From Patescibacteria group bacterium (GTDB lineage Bacteria; Patescibacteriota; Patescibacteriia; Patescibacteriales; JAQVLT01): a stretch of DNA of 33,912 nucleotides. The translations under genes were made by a program, and so were the position numbers. The notes under the pieces were generated by a model, which made no database searches, had not been told where the DNA came from, and saw only the letters and a list, made by a program, of their open reading frames with translations. The stretch is from NCBI GenBank assembly GCA_028704015.1, contig JAQVLT010000010.1:1-33912 (forward strand), given 5' to 3'. Shown in pieces: positions 1-9,788 of this stretch (the first letter of the stretch is position 1; each line of letters starts with the position of its first letter).

Positions 1-657
<657 letters not shown>

Positions 658-723
658 TTATGTTTACATGATAAGTGAATTATCATAGATTAATTTTACT
701 TTTATCTTTATACTTTTAACTTT

Positions 724-1014
724 CTACTCAATCACCGCCAAGATATCGCTTTCGCTAATTACCAAATATTCTTCGCTGTCAACTTTGATTTCATCCGGAG
801 AATATTTTTTGAACATTACTTTGTCGCCGACTTTGACAGTCATTTTGGCGCGTTCGCCGTTATCCAATAATTTTCCTTCGCCCACGGCAATTACCTCGCC
901 TTTTTCCGGCTTTTCTTTATCAACGGTGTCCGGCAAAACAATCCCTGATTTAGTCACTTCGCTTTCCGTAATTGCTTTTACAATCACATTGGCGTTTAAT
1001 GGTTTAAGTTTCAT
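724..1014 (-). CDS. groS: Co-chaperonin GroES (10 kDa)
   Basis: This 96-residue protein caps the GroEL ring. The start is MKLKPLNANVIVKAI; the longer reading frame to 1047 begins inside the word repeat and would add eleven junk-like residues, so the ATG at 1012-1014 is chosen. The mobile-loop region lies around KSGIVLPD (residues 22-29) and the barrel motif GEVIAVGEG follows. Length and order match the family. It is the first gene of the groES-groEL pair, with a promoter at 1285-1312 and a CIRCE operator between promoter and gene, so repression by HrcA and induction by heat or misfolded protein are expected from what is known of this operator. Confidence 0.96.
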   Translation of the reverse strand: MKLKPLNANVIVKAITESEVTKSGIVLPDTVDKEKPEKGEVIAVGEGKLLDNGERAKMTVKVGDKVMFKKYSPDEIKVDSEEYLVISESDILAVIE

Positions 1015-1047
1015 AACACGTAGCGCATAACACATAGCACATAACAA
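1015..1047. repeat. Degenerate word repeat upstream of groES
   Basis: Imperfect tandem words ACACGTAGCGCATAACAC and ACATAGCACATAACA abut the groES start codon. They are of the same type as at 623-657. They lie in the predicted groES leader RNA. Confidence 0.65.
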
Positions 1048-1099
1048 TACTGTGCCATGATTATGTTTTTAAATTTTTAATTATAATTTTTAAAAACTT

Positions 1100-1238
1100 G
1101 TCATTGCAAGCCTGCCTACCGGCAGGCAGGGAGCAAAGCGACGCGGCAATCTTTAATATTTGAATGTGTAATAATACTCTTAATTTACCAATAAACAAGT
1201 ATAATAGATTGCTTCGTCGTGCGACTCCTCGCAATGAC
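1100..1238. repeat. Pair of facing REP-like elements in the groES leader, one with a nested palindrome
   Basis: The right element (1206-1238) reads on the minus strand GTCATTGCGAGGAGTCGCAC followed by GACGAAGCAATCT. The left element (1100-1152) reads on the plus strand GTCATTGCAAG, then a 20-base palindrome of the CCTGCC..GGCAGG type (1111-1130), then GAGCAAAGCGACGCGGCAAT and CT. The two elements therefore face each other and can pair over their ends (GTCATTGC with GCAATGAC, GGCAATCT with AGATTGCT). GTCATTGCGAG...GCAATCT elements are widespread dispersed bacterial repeats. Here the pair sits in the untranslated leader between the CIRCE operator and groES. Confidence 0.8.
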
Positions 1239-1246
1239 AAATAACA

Positions 1247-1273
1247 TTAGCACTCTCAATATTCAAGTGCTAA
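1247..1273. promoter_or_regulatory. CIRCE operator (HrcA binding site) of groES-groEL
   Basis: TTAGCACTC, nine-base spacer, AAGTGCTAA. This matches the CIRCE consensus TTAGCACTC-N9-GAGTGCTAA with one mismatch in the right arm. It lies just downstream of the predicted -10 box on the minus strand, the usual place for HrcA repression of chaperonin operons. No hrcA gene is in the window. Confidence 0.93.
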
Positions 1274-1284
1274 ATTGTTATAAT

Positions 1285-1312
1285 ATTTTAACACGTAAAC
1301 GATAGTTGTCAA
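1285..1312 (-). promoter_or_regulatory. Promoter of groES-groEL
   Basis: On the minus strand there is a perfect -35 TTGACA (1307-1312), a 16-base spacer and a -10 TAAAAT (1285-1290, five of six matches). The CIRCE operator begins about 12 bases downstream. Confidence 0.8.
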
Positions 1313-1340
1313 GGTTAAAAAATTTTCCTAAAAAACAAAT

Positions 1341-1367
1341 AAAAATCCAGATTTTTTCCGGATTTTT
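1341..1367 (-). terminator. Rho-independent terminator after the ATP synthase operon
   Basis: On the minus strand an AAAAATCC / GGATTTTT stem is followed by TTTTTATTTGTTTTTT. It lies 22 bases after the stop of the carbonic-anhydrase-like gene and would end the ATP synthase transcript before groES. Confidence 0.75.
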
Positions 1368-1389
1368 ATTAAATATTTACGAGAATCTG

Positions 1390-1824
1390 TTAAACAATCA
1401 CGAATTCAATATTAGCGGAATCGTCGGTCAATCTGGCGAAAACCATAGTAACTTCCAAATTCGGATAAAGTGAATTTATTTTTTCTTTGGTTTTTTGCAA
1501 TTCTTCCTTGTGAAAGCTTTCTTCCGCCATCGCGTCGCCGTTAAATTTTCCTGATCCGCCGTAAGCGCCACAGTCCTGATGATGAACGACAATAATTTTT
1601 TTTACGTGATGCAAATCATTGGATACGGCCAAAGATTTTAAAGCTAAGTCATCGTCGGCTATAATTGCTTGGCCAGCGCCCGGAATGGCAATTAGATCAA
1701 AATTATTAATACCTAATTCTTTCCCAAAAAATTCCTGCGTTTCTTTCTGAAAACGAAAATCCATGCATAGTACTACTGCAGTATCAACAGCGTGAATACC
1801 TTTAAATTTAAATTCTATTTTCAT
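1390..1824 (-). CDS. Beta-carbonic-anhydrase-like protein
   Basis: This 144-residue protein has the spaced metal ligands expected of the beta-carbonic anhydrase fold: CMDFR (Cys20, Asp22, Arg24) and HHQDCGAYGG with His and Cys in the H-x-x-C arrangement (residues 81-90). In true enzymes Cys, His and Cys bind zinc and the Asp-Arg pair gates the site, giving reversible CO2 hydration. The protein is shorter than typical enzymes (about 200 residues), so it may be a reduced member or have a different activity. It follows atpC by 63 bases on the same strand and lies before the terminator, so it is probably the last gene of the ATP synthase transcript. A link between CO2/bicarbonate or pH balance and the proton pump is only inference. 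Confidence 0.7.
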   Translation of the reverse strand: MKIEFKFKGIHAVDTAVVLCMDFRFQKETQEFFGKELGINNFDLIAIPGAGQAIIADDDLALKSLAVSNDLHHVKKIIVVHHQDCGAYGGSGKFNGDAMAEESFHKEELQKTKEKINSLYPNLEVTMVFARLTDDSANIEFVIV

Positions 1825-1854
1825 AAATTCTATAGCAATCTTTAATAAATTTGA

Positions 1855-1892
1855 GGCATTTGCATTTATTTGTAGATTTGCATTATTTTATT
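1855..1892. repeat. Dispersed 38-base repeat, copy 1
   Basis: The core ATTTGTAGATTTGCATTATT and its left flank GGCATTTGCATTT match the sequence at 13274-13311 at 35 of 38 positions on the plus strand. This copy covers the stop codon of atpC. The other copy abuts the start of the dCMP deaminase gene. Confidence 0.75.
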
Positions 1893-2331
1893 CTTTTTTA
1901 TCCAAAATATTTTTCATCTTTTTCCAACGTTGCGCGGCTTTAGTCTTAGCCATTTCTCGAGCAATAATCGCGCTCAAATTGGCAAATTCAACATGATCAA
2001 TTTTTTCCACATTTTTCTTGGCTTCTTCAGCGCGTTGTCTTGCCTCTTCAGCTTTTTCCAGATTTATTTCTTCAGCGCGCTCAGCTGAATCAGCCAAAAT
2101 AACAACTTTATCTTTAAAAACTTCAATAAATCCGCCGGTAACGGACATCACTTCCCTATTTCCGTCGTTTTTGACAACTTCAATCACGCCCGGCAATAAA
2201 ACCGAAACCAAAGGAATGTGCCCGGGCAAAACCGTAATCTCGCCTTCTTTAGTCGGCACAGTCACCTGTTGGATTTCTTCCTTCAAAACAATCCTTTCGG
2301 GAGTGGTAATTTCAAATTTAATGTATGACAT
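1888..2331 (-). CDS. atpC: ATP synthase F1 subunit epsilon
   Basis: This 147-residue protein is the epsilon subunit of the F1 central stalk, which contacts the c-ring and can inhibit ATP hydrolysis. MSYIKFEITTPERIVL begins the N-terminal beta-sandwich. GEITVLPGHIPL (residues 30-41) and VTGGFIEV (about 64-71) are family signatures. A charged Glu/Lys-rich C-terminal helical pair follows. The frame extends upstream to 2355, but the extra eight residues come from AT-rich spacer, so the ATG at 2329-2331 is used. It is the last ATP synthase gene of the operon. Confidence 0.94.
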   Translation of the reverse strand: MSYIKFEITTPERIVLKEEIQQVTVPTKEGEITVLPGHIPLVSVLLPGVIEVVKNDGNREVMSVTGGFIEVFKDKVVILADSAERAEEINLEKAEEARQRAEEAKKNVEKIDHVEFANLSAIIAREMAKTKAAQRWKKMKNILDKKE

Positions 2332-2334
2332 ATT

Positions 2335-2447
2335 AAGAATTTTTAATTTTTGCAATTTTTAATTTTGTAAATAATTTTTAATGTCTAATTTTAAATATTA
2401 AAAATTCAGATATTATTTAAAAATTATAAAATTAAAAATTAAAAATT
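2335..2447. repeat. Inverted word-repeat spacer atpD-atpC
   Basis: The left arm holds repeated AATTTTTAATTTTTGC-type words, and the right arm holds AAATTATAAAATTAAAAATT and related words. The arms are largely complementary, so the spacer RNA can form a long imperfect hairpin. Confidence 0.6.
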
Positions 2448-3839
<1,392 letters not shown>

Positions 3840-3859
3840 TTAAAATTTAATTTTTACAT

Positions 3860-4828
3860 TTAATTTTTTAAAGCATTGGCGCCGGCGGAAATTTCTGCAA
3901 TTTCATTGGTAATAATCGCTTGGCGCGCTTTATTGAAAGATAACGTTAATTCACTAACCATATCAGTCGCGGCTTCTGTCGCCTGATGCATCGCCGCCAT
4001 GCGGGCGCTATGCTCAGAAGCGTTTGATTCAAGCATTGCTTGATAAAGCTGTATTTCAATCAAACGCGGAATCATTTCATCCAAAACTTCCATCGGGCTT
4101 GGTTCAAAAGTGTATTCAAATGAAAATTTTTCAGTTTTTAAATGTTTTTCTTCTTTGCCTTTTACAAATTCTTTATCCAAACCGACGCGCGTATCCTTGC
4201 CGACAATACCCAAATAATCATCTTGAGCTTCAATATCAATTGGTAACAATTGTTTAACGCGCGGAACTTGCTTAGTGGCGCTGACAAAGTCGGTGTAAGC
4301 AACCATAACTTTGTCATATTTTTTGTTTAAAAAATCAGTAATAATCATTTTGGCAACCGGAATAATTTCGCCGACTTCATCAATCAAATCTTTCTTGGGA
4401 AATTCAGCGGCGATGTTGTAACCATAATAACGGTAAACCGCTTCGCCTTTTTTGCCAATAACCACAAAGTCGGTTTCAATCGCGACTTTTCCGTCTTTGG
4501 TTTGATATTTTTCAATGGATTTTTGGACTTTATTAATCAAAGCGGTATTCAAACTGCCGCACATGCCGCGATTAGAAGAAATTAAGATTACGCAAATCTT
4601 TTTTATTTCGTCTCTCTTTTTTAAAAGCGGATGCAATTCTTCCTTGCCGGACGCTTGTGACAAATTCAATATCGTTGACCAGCTTAAATTCGCATAAGTC
4701 CTGGTCCGAAGTACCGCTTCAATCGCGCGCCGCATTTTCGCCGCCGCTACCATTTCCATCGCCTTAGTAATCTTTTTGGTGCTGCCGATTGATTTTATTC
4801 TACGTTGTATTTCTTTGGTGTTAGCCAT
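3860..4828 (-). CDS. atpG: ATP synthase F1 subunit gamma
   Basis: This 322-residue central rotor shaft connects catalysis in alpha3beta3 to c-ring rotation. The N-terminal helix MANTKEIQRRIKSIGSTKKI and the C-terminal helix RQAIITNEIAEISAGANAL are the family signatures. At 322 residues it is some 30-40 longer than typical bacterial gamma subunits; the extra length lies in the middle Rossmann-like domain, where Lys/Glu-rich loops are visible (around residues 195-235). The gene starts 76 bases after atpA, and the spacer is an inverted word repeat. Confidence 0.96.
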   Translation of the reverse strand: MANTKEIQRRIKSIGSTKKITKAMEMVAAAKMRRAIEAVLRTRTYANLSWSTILNLSQASGKEELHPLLKKRDEIKKICVILISSNRGMCGSLNTALINKVQKSIEKYQTKDGKVAIETDFVVIGKKGEAVYRYYGYNIAAEFPKKDLIDEVGEIIPVAKMIITDFLNKKYDKVMVAYTDFVSATKQVPRVKQLLPIDIEAQDDYLGIVGKDTRVGLDKEFVKGKEEKHLKTEKFSFEYTFEPSPMEVLDEMIPRLIEIQLYQAMLESNASEHSARMAAMHQATEAATDMVSELTLSFNKARQAIITNEIAEISAGANALKN

Positions 4829-4904
4829 ATCAAGTAAAAAGTAGAAAGGTTAAAGGTTAAAGTATTAGGCAAAAAATATGCTTTCTACTTTTTCCTTTTA
4901 CCTT
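4829..4904. repeat. Inverted word-repeat spacer atpA-atpG
   Basis: The left arm has AAAAAGTAGAAAGG and TTAAAGGTTAAAG words; the right arm has CTTTCTACTTTTTCC and TTTTACCTTTTACC words. The arms are near reverse complements, giving a possible stem of about 30 bases between the two genes. Confidence 0.7.
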
Positions 4905-6419
4905 TTACCTCGTCGTTTTATACTCATTAACCAATTTAGTCATTTTTTCCGTTAAAGCGTCTTCCAAATCTTTCTTTTCCGTGATTTCTTTTAAAATCTC
5001 GGCGCCGTTATCATCGGCGTATTTGTATAAACCGTTTTCAAATTCATTTATTTTATCAACCGCGACATCATCAAGCAATCCGGCAGTCAAAGCGTAAAAA
5101 ATCAAAACCTGTTTGGCAACCGACAATGGCACATATTGCCCCTGTTTTAATATTTCCATCAATCTTTTACCTCTTTCAAGCTTGGCCTTAGTATCAGCGT
5201 CCAAATCAGAACCGAATTGCGCGAAAGCGGCCAATTCGCGGTATTGCGCGGCTTCCAAACGCATCTTGCCAGCTACTTTTCTCATCGCTTTGATCTGCGC
5301 GGCGCTGCCGACGCGAGAAACGGAAAGTCCGGCGTTAACCGCGGGACGATTGCCTTGATAAAACAAATCGCCTTCTAAATAAATCTGTCCATCAGTAATG
5401 GAAATTACGTTGGTGGGAATATAAGCGGAAACATCGCCGGCTTGAGTTTCAATAATCGGCAAAGCAGTGATTGAGCCGCCGCCAAAATCTTTGTTCAATT
5501 TGCAAGCGCGCTCCAATAATCTGGAATGAAGATAAAAAACATCTCCCGGGTAAGCTTCGCGTCCCGGAGGTCGGCGCAAAAGCAAAGAAATTTCGCGATA
5601 CGCTACCGCATGTTTGGATAAATCATCGTAAATTATTAAAACATCTTCACTTTTGTCCAAGAAATATTCCGCCATCGCGCAACCGGAATAGGGAGAAATA
5701 TAGAGAAGCGATGCCGGATCAGAAGCGCCGGCCAAAACAATCGTAGTGTAATCCATCGCGCCGGCAGCCTCCAATTTGGCCACAATACTTGCCACTTTTG
5801 ATTCTTTCTGTCCGATGCCGACATAAATACATTTCATGTTCTGTCCTTTTTGATTGATAATCGCATCAATGGCAATGGCGGTTTTACCAATTTGGCGGTC
5901 GCCAATAATCAACTCACGCTGTCCGCGGCCGATTGGAATCATCGCGTCAATTGCTTTGATGCCGGTTTGCACCGGCTCCTTAACTGATTGGCGAGTAATA
6001 ACACCGGGAGCGATTTTTTCCACCGGATAGAATTTTTTTGCTTCAATTTTACCTTTACCGTCAAGCGCTTCGCCCAAAGGATTAACCACGCGGCCGATTA
6101 AATTTTCGCCAACCGGAACTTCCAAAATACGGCGCAGGCATTTCACTTCATCACCTTCTTTGATGCCGAAACAATCGCCAAGAATGATTACACCCACGCG
6201 GTCTTCTTCAAGATTCAAGGCAACGCCATTAACCTTCTCGCCTTTTTGCGTGGTGAATTCCAACATTTCCGACATCATCACATCGGAAAGTCCGGTGACT
6301 CTGGCAATGCCATCGCCAACCTCAGCCACTCGGCCGACGGTTTGTTCCTTGGTTTCCAAAGTTAAATCGGTTATCTGTTTTTTTAATTCATTAATTACGA
6401 AATCTTTTGTGCTGGACAT
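4905..6419 (-). CDS. atpA: ATP synthase F1 subunit alpha
   Basis: This 504-residue non-catalytic nucleotide-binding subunit forms the F1 hexamer with beta. The P-loop GDRQIGKT is at residues 173-180 (Ile in the position that is usually Thr, Walker A still intact). The segment [15 protein letters not shown] and the [15 protein letters not shown] stretch, which carries the arginine that reaches the catalytic site, are present. Length matches the family. It is separated from atpH by an inserted acetyltransferase gene. Confidence 0.98.
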   Translation of the reverse strand: MSSTKDFVINELKKQITDLTLETKEQTVGRVAEVGDGIARVTGLSDVMMSEMLEFTTQKGEKVNGVALNLEEDRVGVIILGDCFGIKEGDEVKCLRRILEVPVGENLIGRVVNPLGEALDGKGKIEAKKFYPVEKIAPGVITRQSVKEPVQTGIKAIDAMIPIGRGQRELIIGDRQIGKTAIAIDAIINQKGQNMKCIYVGIGQKESKVASIVAKLEAAGAMDYTTIVLAGASDPASLLYISPYSGCAMAEYFLDKSEDVLIIYDDLSKHAVAYREISLLLRRPPGREAYPGDVFYLHSRLLERACKLNKDFGGGSITALPIIETQAGDVSAYIPTNVISITDGQIYLEGDLFYQGNRPAVNAGLSVSRVGSAAQIKAMRKVAGKMRLEAAQYRELAAFAQFGSDLDADTKAKLERGKRLMEILKQGQYVPLSVAKQVLIFYALTAGLLDDVAVDKINEFENGLYKYADDNGAEILKEITEKKDLEDALTEKMTKLVNEYKTTR

Positions 6420-6444
6420 AGTATTAAATATAAAGTTTAATAAA

Positions 6445-6957
6445 TTATTTAGTTGTTTTAGCTACTTTTTTAAGAATAGCTGATTTTTCAGAAATTGGCT
6501 CATAGCCAACTTTTTTCCAAAATTTTAAACTTGCTGTAAGAGATTCAACTACAAGATTGTCAAGTGAATATTCTGCGTCAGTAAATAATTTTTCCAAATT
6601 TTTTACCAATTTCTCACCTACTCCCCGTCTTTGAAATTCCGGATCAACCATAATATCTTTAATTACATGGACGGTCTGCAATGTCGGAGTATCTGGAGCA
6701 TACAATTTATCAACTGCTATCGAACGTAAGAATCCAATTACTTTATCTTGAAGTTTTGCAACTTGATACCAACCATATTCTGGATTTTGATTTTTACCAA
6801 TAACTTTAAATTTTTTTAAAAAATCTATCAATGCATAACCTTCTTGCAAATAATTAGGCCTTTCTGATTCTAGTTGAAAAATTTCTAAAGTAGATAAATC
6901 TTCTTTATTTTTTTCTAGTCTTTGAACGTTTGTACTAGCATCAATACGCTCTGTCAT
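6445..6957 (-). CDS. GNAT-family N-acetyltransferase inserted in the ATP synthase operon
   Basis: This 170-residue protein carries the GNAT acetyl-CoA motif [21 protein letters not shown], with the QRRGVG pyrophosphate loop near residues 112-117. A further GNAT-like segment, [12 protein letters not shown], lies near the C-terminus. GNAT enzymes transfer an acetyl group from acetyl-CoA to an amine on a small molecule or protein; the substrate cannot be read here. The N-terminal 45 residues are polar and unassigned. It lies between atpH and atpA with about 25 bases on each side, a place where no gene normally occurs, so it looks like an insertion into the operon that kept transcription intact. 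Confidence 0.85.
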   Translation of the reverse strand: MTERIDASTNVQRLEKNKEDLSTLEIFQLESERPNYLQEGYALIDFLKKFKVIGKNQNPEYGWYQVAKLQDKVIGFLRSIAVDKLYAPDTPTLQTVHVIKDIMVDPEFQRRGVGEKLVKNLEKLFTDAEYSLDNLVVESLTASLKFWKKVGYEPISEKSAILKKVAKTTK

Positions 6958-6982
6958 AAAATTATATAATCCAAAGTATTTT

Positions 6983-7381
6983 TTAACTAATTTTTTCTTC
7001 TATTGTTTTCATTTTACCTCTTAAACTCGCATCAACAATTTTATCGCCATATCGCAAAACCACTCCGCCCAATAATTTTGAATTTACTTTTTGTTTAATA
7101 ATAACATCGTTAGCGCCGGATAATTCAATAATATAATTATTCAATAATTTAACGATTTTTTGATCCAATTCACGCGCGCTTTCAATTTCCGCGTCAACTA
7201 TCCCCTCTTTTTCGTTCCAAACAACGTTAAATTGAGAAATTATTTTATCAAGCTTGGCTAAATCGCCATTTTTTTTGAGCAACTCGCCAAATTGTTTGGT
7301 AACATGCTTAACCTCGCTGTCTTTTTTGTCTTTGACAGATTCATATAAGGCTATTGCATATTGCTTCGGATTTATTTTCAT
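6983..7381 (-). CDS. atpH: ATP synthase F1 subunit delta (OSCP), short form
   Basis: The peripheral-stalk subunit joins the b-subunit to the top of F1. MKINPKQYAIALYES is the typical N-terminal helix, and the C-terminal domain ends with VNSKLLGGVVLRYGDKIVDA (a G-G-x-x-x-R-x-G-x-x-x-x-D signature) and SLRGKMKTI. At 132 residues it is clearly shorter than the usual 175-180; the loss is in the N-terminal helical domain and linker. The frame is open up to 7441, but the ATG at 7379-7381 has a clear AGGAG ribosome site just upstream (TAGGAGTATAT-ATG), which fixes the start. Confidence 0.92.
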   Translation of the reverse strand: MKINPKQYAIALYESVKDKKDSEVKHVTKQFGELLKKNGDLAKLDKIISQFNVVWNEKEGIVDAEIESARELDQKIVKLLNNYIIELSGANDVIIKQKVNSKLLGGVVLRYGDKIVDASLRGKMKTIEEKIS

Positions 7382-7387
7382 ATATAC

Positions 7388-7516
7388 TCCTACGAAATAC
7401 AAATCTCTACGAATATACGAATATAATAATTTGCGAATCATTTAAGGCAACGTCTTTAATTTAATACAACATGTCAATTCGTATTTGTATATTCGTAACT
7501 ATTCGTATTTCGTAGG
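7388..7516. repeat. Inverted word-repeat spacer atpF-atpH
   Basis: The left arm has CCTACGAAATACAAAT, CTACGAATATACGAAT and TTTGCGAAT. The right arm has ATTCGTATTTGTATATTCG and CTATTCGTATTTCGTAGG. The two arms are almost full reverse complements with a 35-40 base loop, so a hairpin of more than 35 base pairs is possible. The atpH ribosome site lies in the left arm. Confidence 0.75.
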
Positions 7517-7520
7517 GAAT

Positions 7521-8012
7521 TTATTTATTTAAAACTTTTTTTATCAATTCAACATCTTTTTTGTCGTCCATCTTTTCACCTAATATTTTTTCTACCGTAG
7601 CGATTACCAAATCCATTGTCTCCTGTTTTATTTCTTTTAACGTCTGGGCTTTCTCAGCGCGCATCTGTTCTTTTTCTTTATTGATTATCTGACCGATTTC
7701 CTCTTTGGCCTTCGCTATCGTCGCTTCTTTTTTTACTTCTGCCTGTTCACCTGCCTTGGCTAAAATTGCCGCCGCTTCCTTGCGTGATTCCGCGATTACT
7801 CTTTTGTGCTCTTCTTCGGTTCTGGCTAATTTCTCTTCAATCGCCTTCGCTTCATCCAGACTCTTCTCTATTTTTTTAGTCCTTTCTTGCATTACCTTAA
7901 ACAAAGGTTTTAGAGCGAAAAAATACAAAACCGCAAAAACAATCGCAAAATTGACCATTTGCGCGATCAATAATTTATAATCAATATTAAATGTTGAGAT
8001 AAGCGATTCCAT
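7521..8012 (-). CDS. atpF: ATP synthase Fo subunit b
   Basis: This 163-residue peripheral-stalk subunit has one membrane helix near the N-terminus (about residues 14-33, QMVNFAIVFAVLYFFAL), then KPLFKVMQERTKKIEKSLDEA and a long charged helix rich in Glu, Lys and Ala that dimerises as a coiled coil. Length matches the family. It lies between atpE and atpH in the usual order. Confidence 0.96.
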   Translation of the reverse strand: MESLISTFNIDYKLLIAQMVNFAIVFAVLYFFALKPLFKVMQERTKKIEKSLDEAKAIEEKLARTEEEHKRVIAESRKEAAAILAKAGEQAEVKKEATIAKAKEEIGQIINKEKEQMRAEKAQTLKEIKQETMDLVIATVEKILGEKMDDKKDVELIKKVLNK

Positions 8013-8017
8013 TTTAT

Positions 8018-8100
8018 TTCTAACAGCTAATAGTAAATAGCAAAAAGTAAATAGCTAAAATTTTATCCCTATTTACTGATTACTAATTACTATTTACTTA
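8018..8100. repeat. Inverted word-repeat spacer atpE-atpF
   Basis: The left arm has CTAATAGTAAATAGC and AAAAAGTAAATAGC; the right arm has CTATTTACTGATTACTAATT and ACTATTTACTTA. The arms are complementary. The right-arm words recur at 32454-32491 before dnaX. Confidence 0.7.
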
Positions 8101-8165
8101 TAAATAATAATCTTTCCCCTGCCCTCGCTTTTTTGCGCAAAGGCAGTTCGAAAAACTACTACTTT

Positions 8166-8381
<216 letters not shown>

Positions 8382-8382
8382 T

Positions 8383-8482
8383 TATTTAGAAATTAGAAAT
8401 TAGAAATTAGAAATTTGGTTACTATTTATCTAATTTTGAATTCCCAATTTCATTCTTAATTCATTATTTTTAATTTGTAATT
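8383..8482. repeat. Inverted word-repeat spacer atpB-atpE
   Basis: The left part holds AAATTAG words in tandem (four copies at about 8388-8416); the right part holds CTAATTTTGAATTCCCAATT and TTAATTCATT. The arms are partly complementary. Confidence 0.65.
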
Positions 8483-8486
8483 TTTT

Positions 8487-9344
8487 CTAGTGTTCTTCCG
8501 CCGTCGTATTTATCGTCAAGTATGCCAGAATTAACATAGCGAAAATCAGCGCTTGAATCAAGCCGACCAAAACTTCCAGAAACATAAATGGGATAGGCAA
8601 ACCCCAAGCCAAAATTGCCGACATTGACGCAAGCAAAACTTCTCCGGCAAAAACGTTCCCGAATAAACGGAAAGACAAACTGGCGACTTTGGCGATTTCG
8701 CCGATTATTTCAATCAAACCGACAAAAGCTTTGATTGGATTCACTATAATAACGGTTGGATCTTTAAATATTTTTTTAGGAATTTCCGCTAAAACTTTCA
8801 AATTGATAAATTTATTAAAATGCTTCCAGATACCAATGGCAACGATTCCGAAAATATGGCTGGCAACCAAGCCAATGATTGCCAAGGCTAATGTCGTATT
8901 CAAATCGGCTGTGCCGGCGCGCATGTACGGCACAAATACTTTTTCCCCGTGTTCCGCAACAACTTGCCCCACCGAACCTACGCCCGGCAAAAGCCCCAAC
9001 CAATTATTGATTAAAATAAAGAGAAAAAAACCGAAAACTAAAGGAAAAAATTTCATTGACTTAGCGCGCGAGCCGGTAACCGAATCAAAAATTCCCAAAA
9101 ATCCCTCAACAACCATTTCAAAAGCGTTCTGAATGCCTTGCGGTATTAATTTAGCTTTGGATTTCACTGCCAAGCAAAGAAGAATTATGATTATCACCGC
9201 CAGCCAGGAATTAAGCAATGCGTTGGTTATGGTAAAATTGCCGACATGATAAATCGGTTCGGCATACAAAGTGTTTTCGTGCAATATTTCTTCATGACCG
9301 CCGTTACTGACTTCGGTTAAATTTTGTTCTTCAACTTGAGACAT
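8487..9344 (-). CDS. atpB: ATP synthase Fo subunit a
   Basis: This 285-residue integral membrane stator subunit forms the ion half-channels facing the c-ring. The essential arginine is Arg226 in SLSFRLFGNVFAGEVLL, and Gln264 in GLIQALIFAMLILAYLTI matches the second conserved polar site. Five to six membrane segments are visible. A 30-residue stretch around GSVGQVVAEHGEKVFVPYMR lies in an extracytoplasmic loop. The frame is open to a TTG at 9371, but the ATG at 9342-9344 (MSQVEEQNLTEV) is the better start. Confidence 0.96.
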   Translation of the reverse strand: MSQVEEQNLTEVSNGGHEEILHENTLYAEPIYHVGNFTITNALLNSWLAVIIIILLCLAVKSKAKLIPQGIQNAFEMVVEGFLGIFDSVTGSRAKSMKFFPLVFGFFLFILINNWLGLLPGVGSVGQVVAEHGEKVFVPYMRAGTADLNTTLALAIIGLVASHIFGIVAIGIWKHFNKFINLKVLAEIPKKIFKDPTVIIVNPIKAFVGLIEIIGEIAKVASLSFRLFGNVFAGEVLLASMSAILAWGLPIPFMFLEVLVGLIQALIFAMLILAYLTINTTAEEH

Positions 9345-9379
9345 CAGTATAAAATTAAAAATAAAAGACAAAAAATATT

Positions 9380-9664
9380 TTATTTTTTAATATTTGAATT
9401 ATTTTTATTTTCTTTCTCAATCTTTTGATATTCTTTATTCACTTCCATTACCAATCCGAATATTGAAATCAAAAACGAAATTCCCATCGCAATAATGAAT
9501 AAAAGCGGTGCGGTGCCGTAAACTTTATCAAGCCACCTGCCCAGCGGGACGCCAATTATTATTGGGAAAAATATCCAGGAACTGAATTTGGCAAACATAA
9601 TTATTGCCGGCTGCCACCAAGCTTCTTTATCGTTTTTTTCATTGTTCATATCCGATATTGCCAT
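9380..9664 (-). CDS. ATP synthase accessory membrane protein, AtpZ/AtpI type
   Basis: This 94-residue protein has two predicted membrane helices (about residues 22-40 and 52-73), and between them the GVPLGRWLDKVYGTAPLLF segment typical of the AtpZ/AtpI (F0F1 ATPase subunit I-like) family. These proteins help assemble the c-ring or move magnesium/calcium. It is the first gene of the ATP synthase operon, 35 bases before the atpB start, which is the standard position. The second ATG (six codons later) is an alternative start. Confidence 0.85.
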   Translation of the reverse strand: MAISDMNNEKNDKEAWWQPAIIMFAKFSSWIFFPIIIGVPLGRWLDKVYGTAPLLFIIAMGISFLISIFGLVMEVNKEYQKIEKENKNNSNIKK

Positions 9665-9788
9665 ATATTCTGAAATAAAACAAAATAACTAGGGGTTTCC
9701 CCCTGGCTCTGTTCTCTTTGCCGAAAATGGATATTCACTGTTATTTTCTCAAATAAAAAATAAAAAGTCAATAAGCGTTATTCACAAT
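9665..9788. other. Spacer upstream of the ATP synthase operon
   Basis: This 124-base spacer separates the tatD stop from the first ATP synthase gene; both are on the minus strand. On the minus strand a TTGACT box (9766-9771) followed 17 bases later by GAAAAT is a weak promoter candidate. A small GGGG-TTT-CCCC hairpin lies near 9693-9703. Confidence 0.35.
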
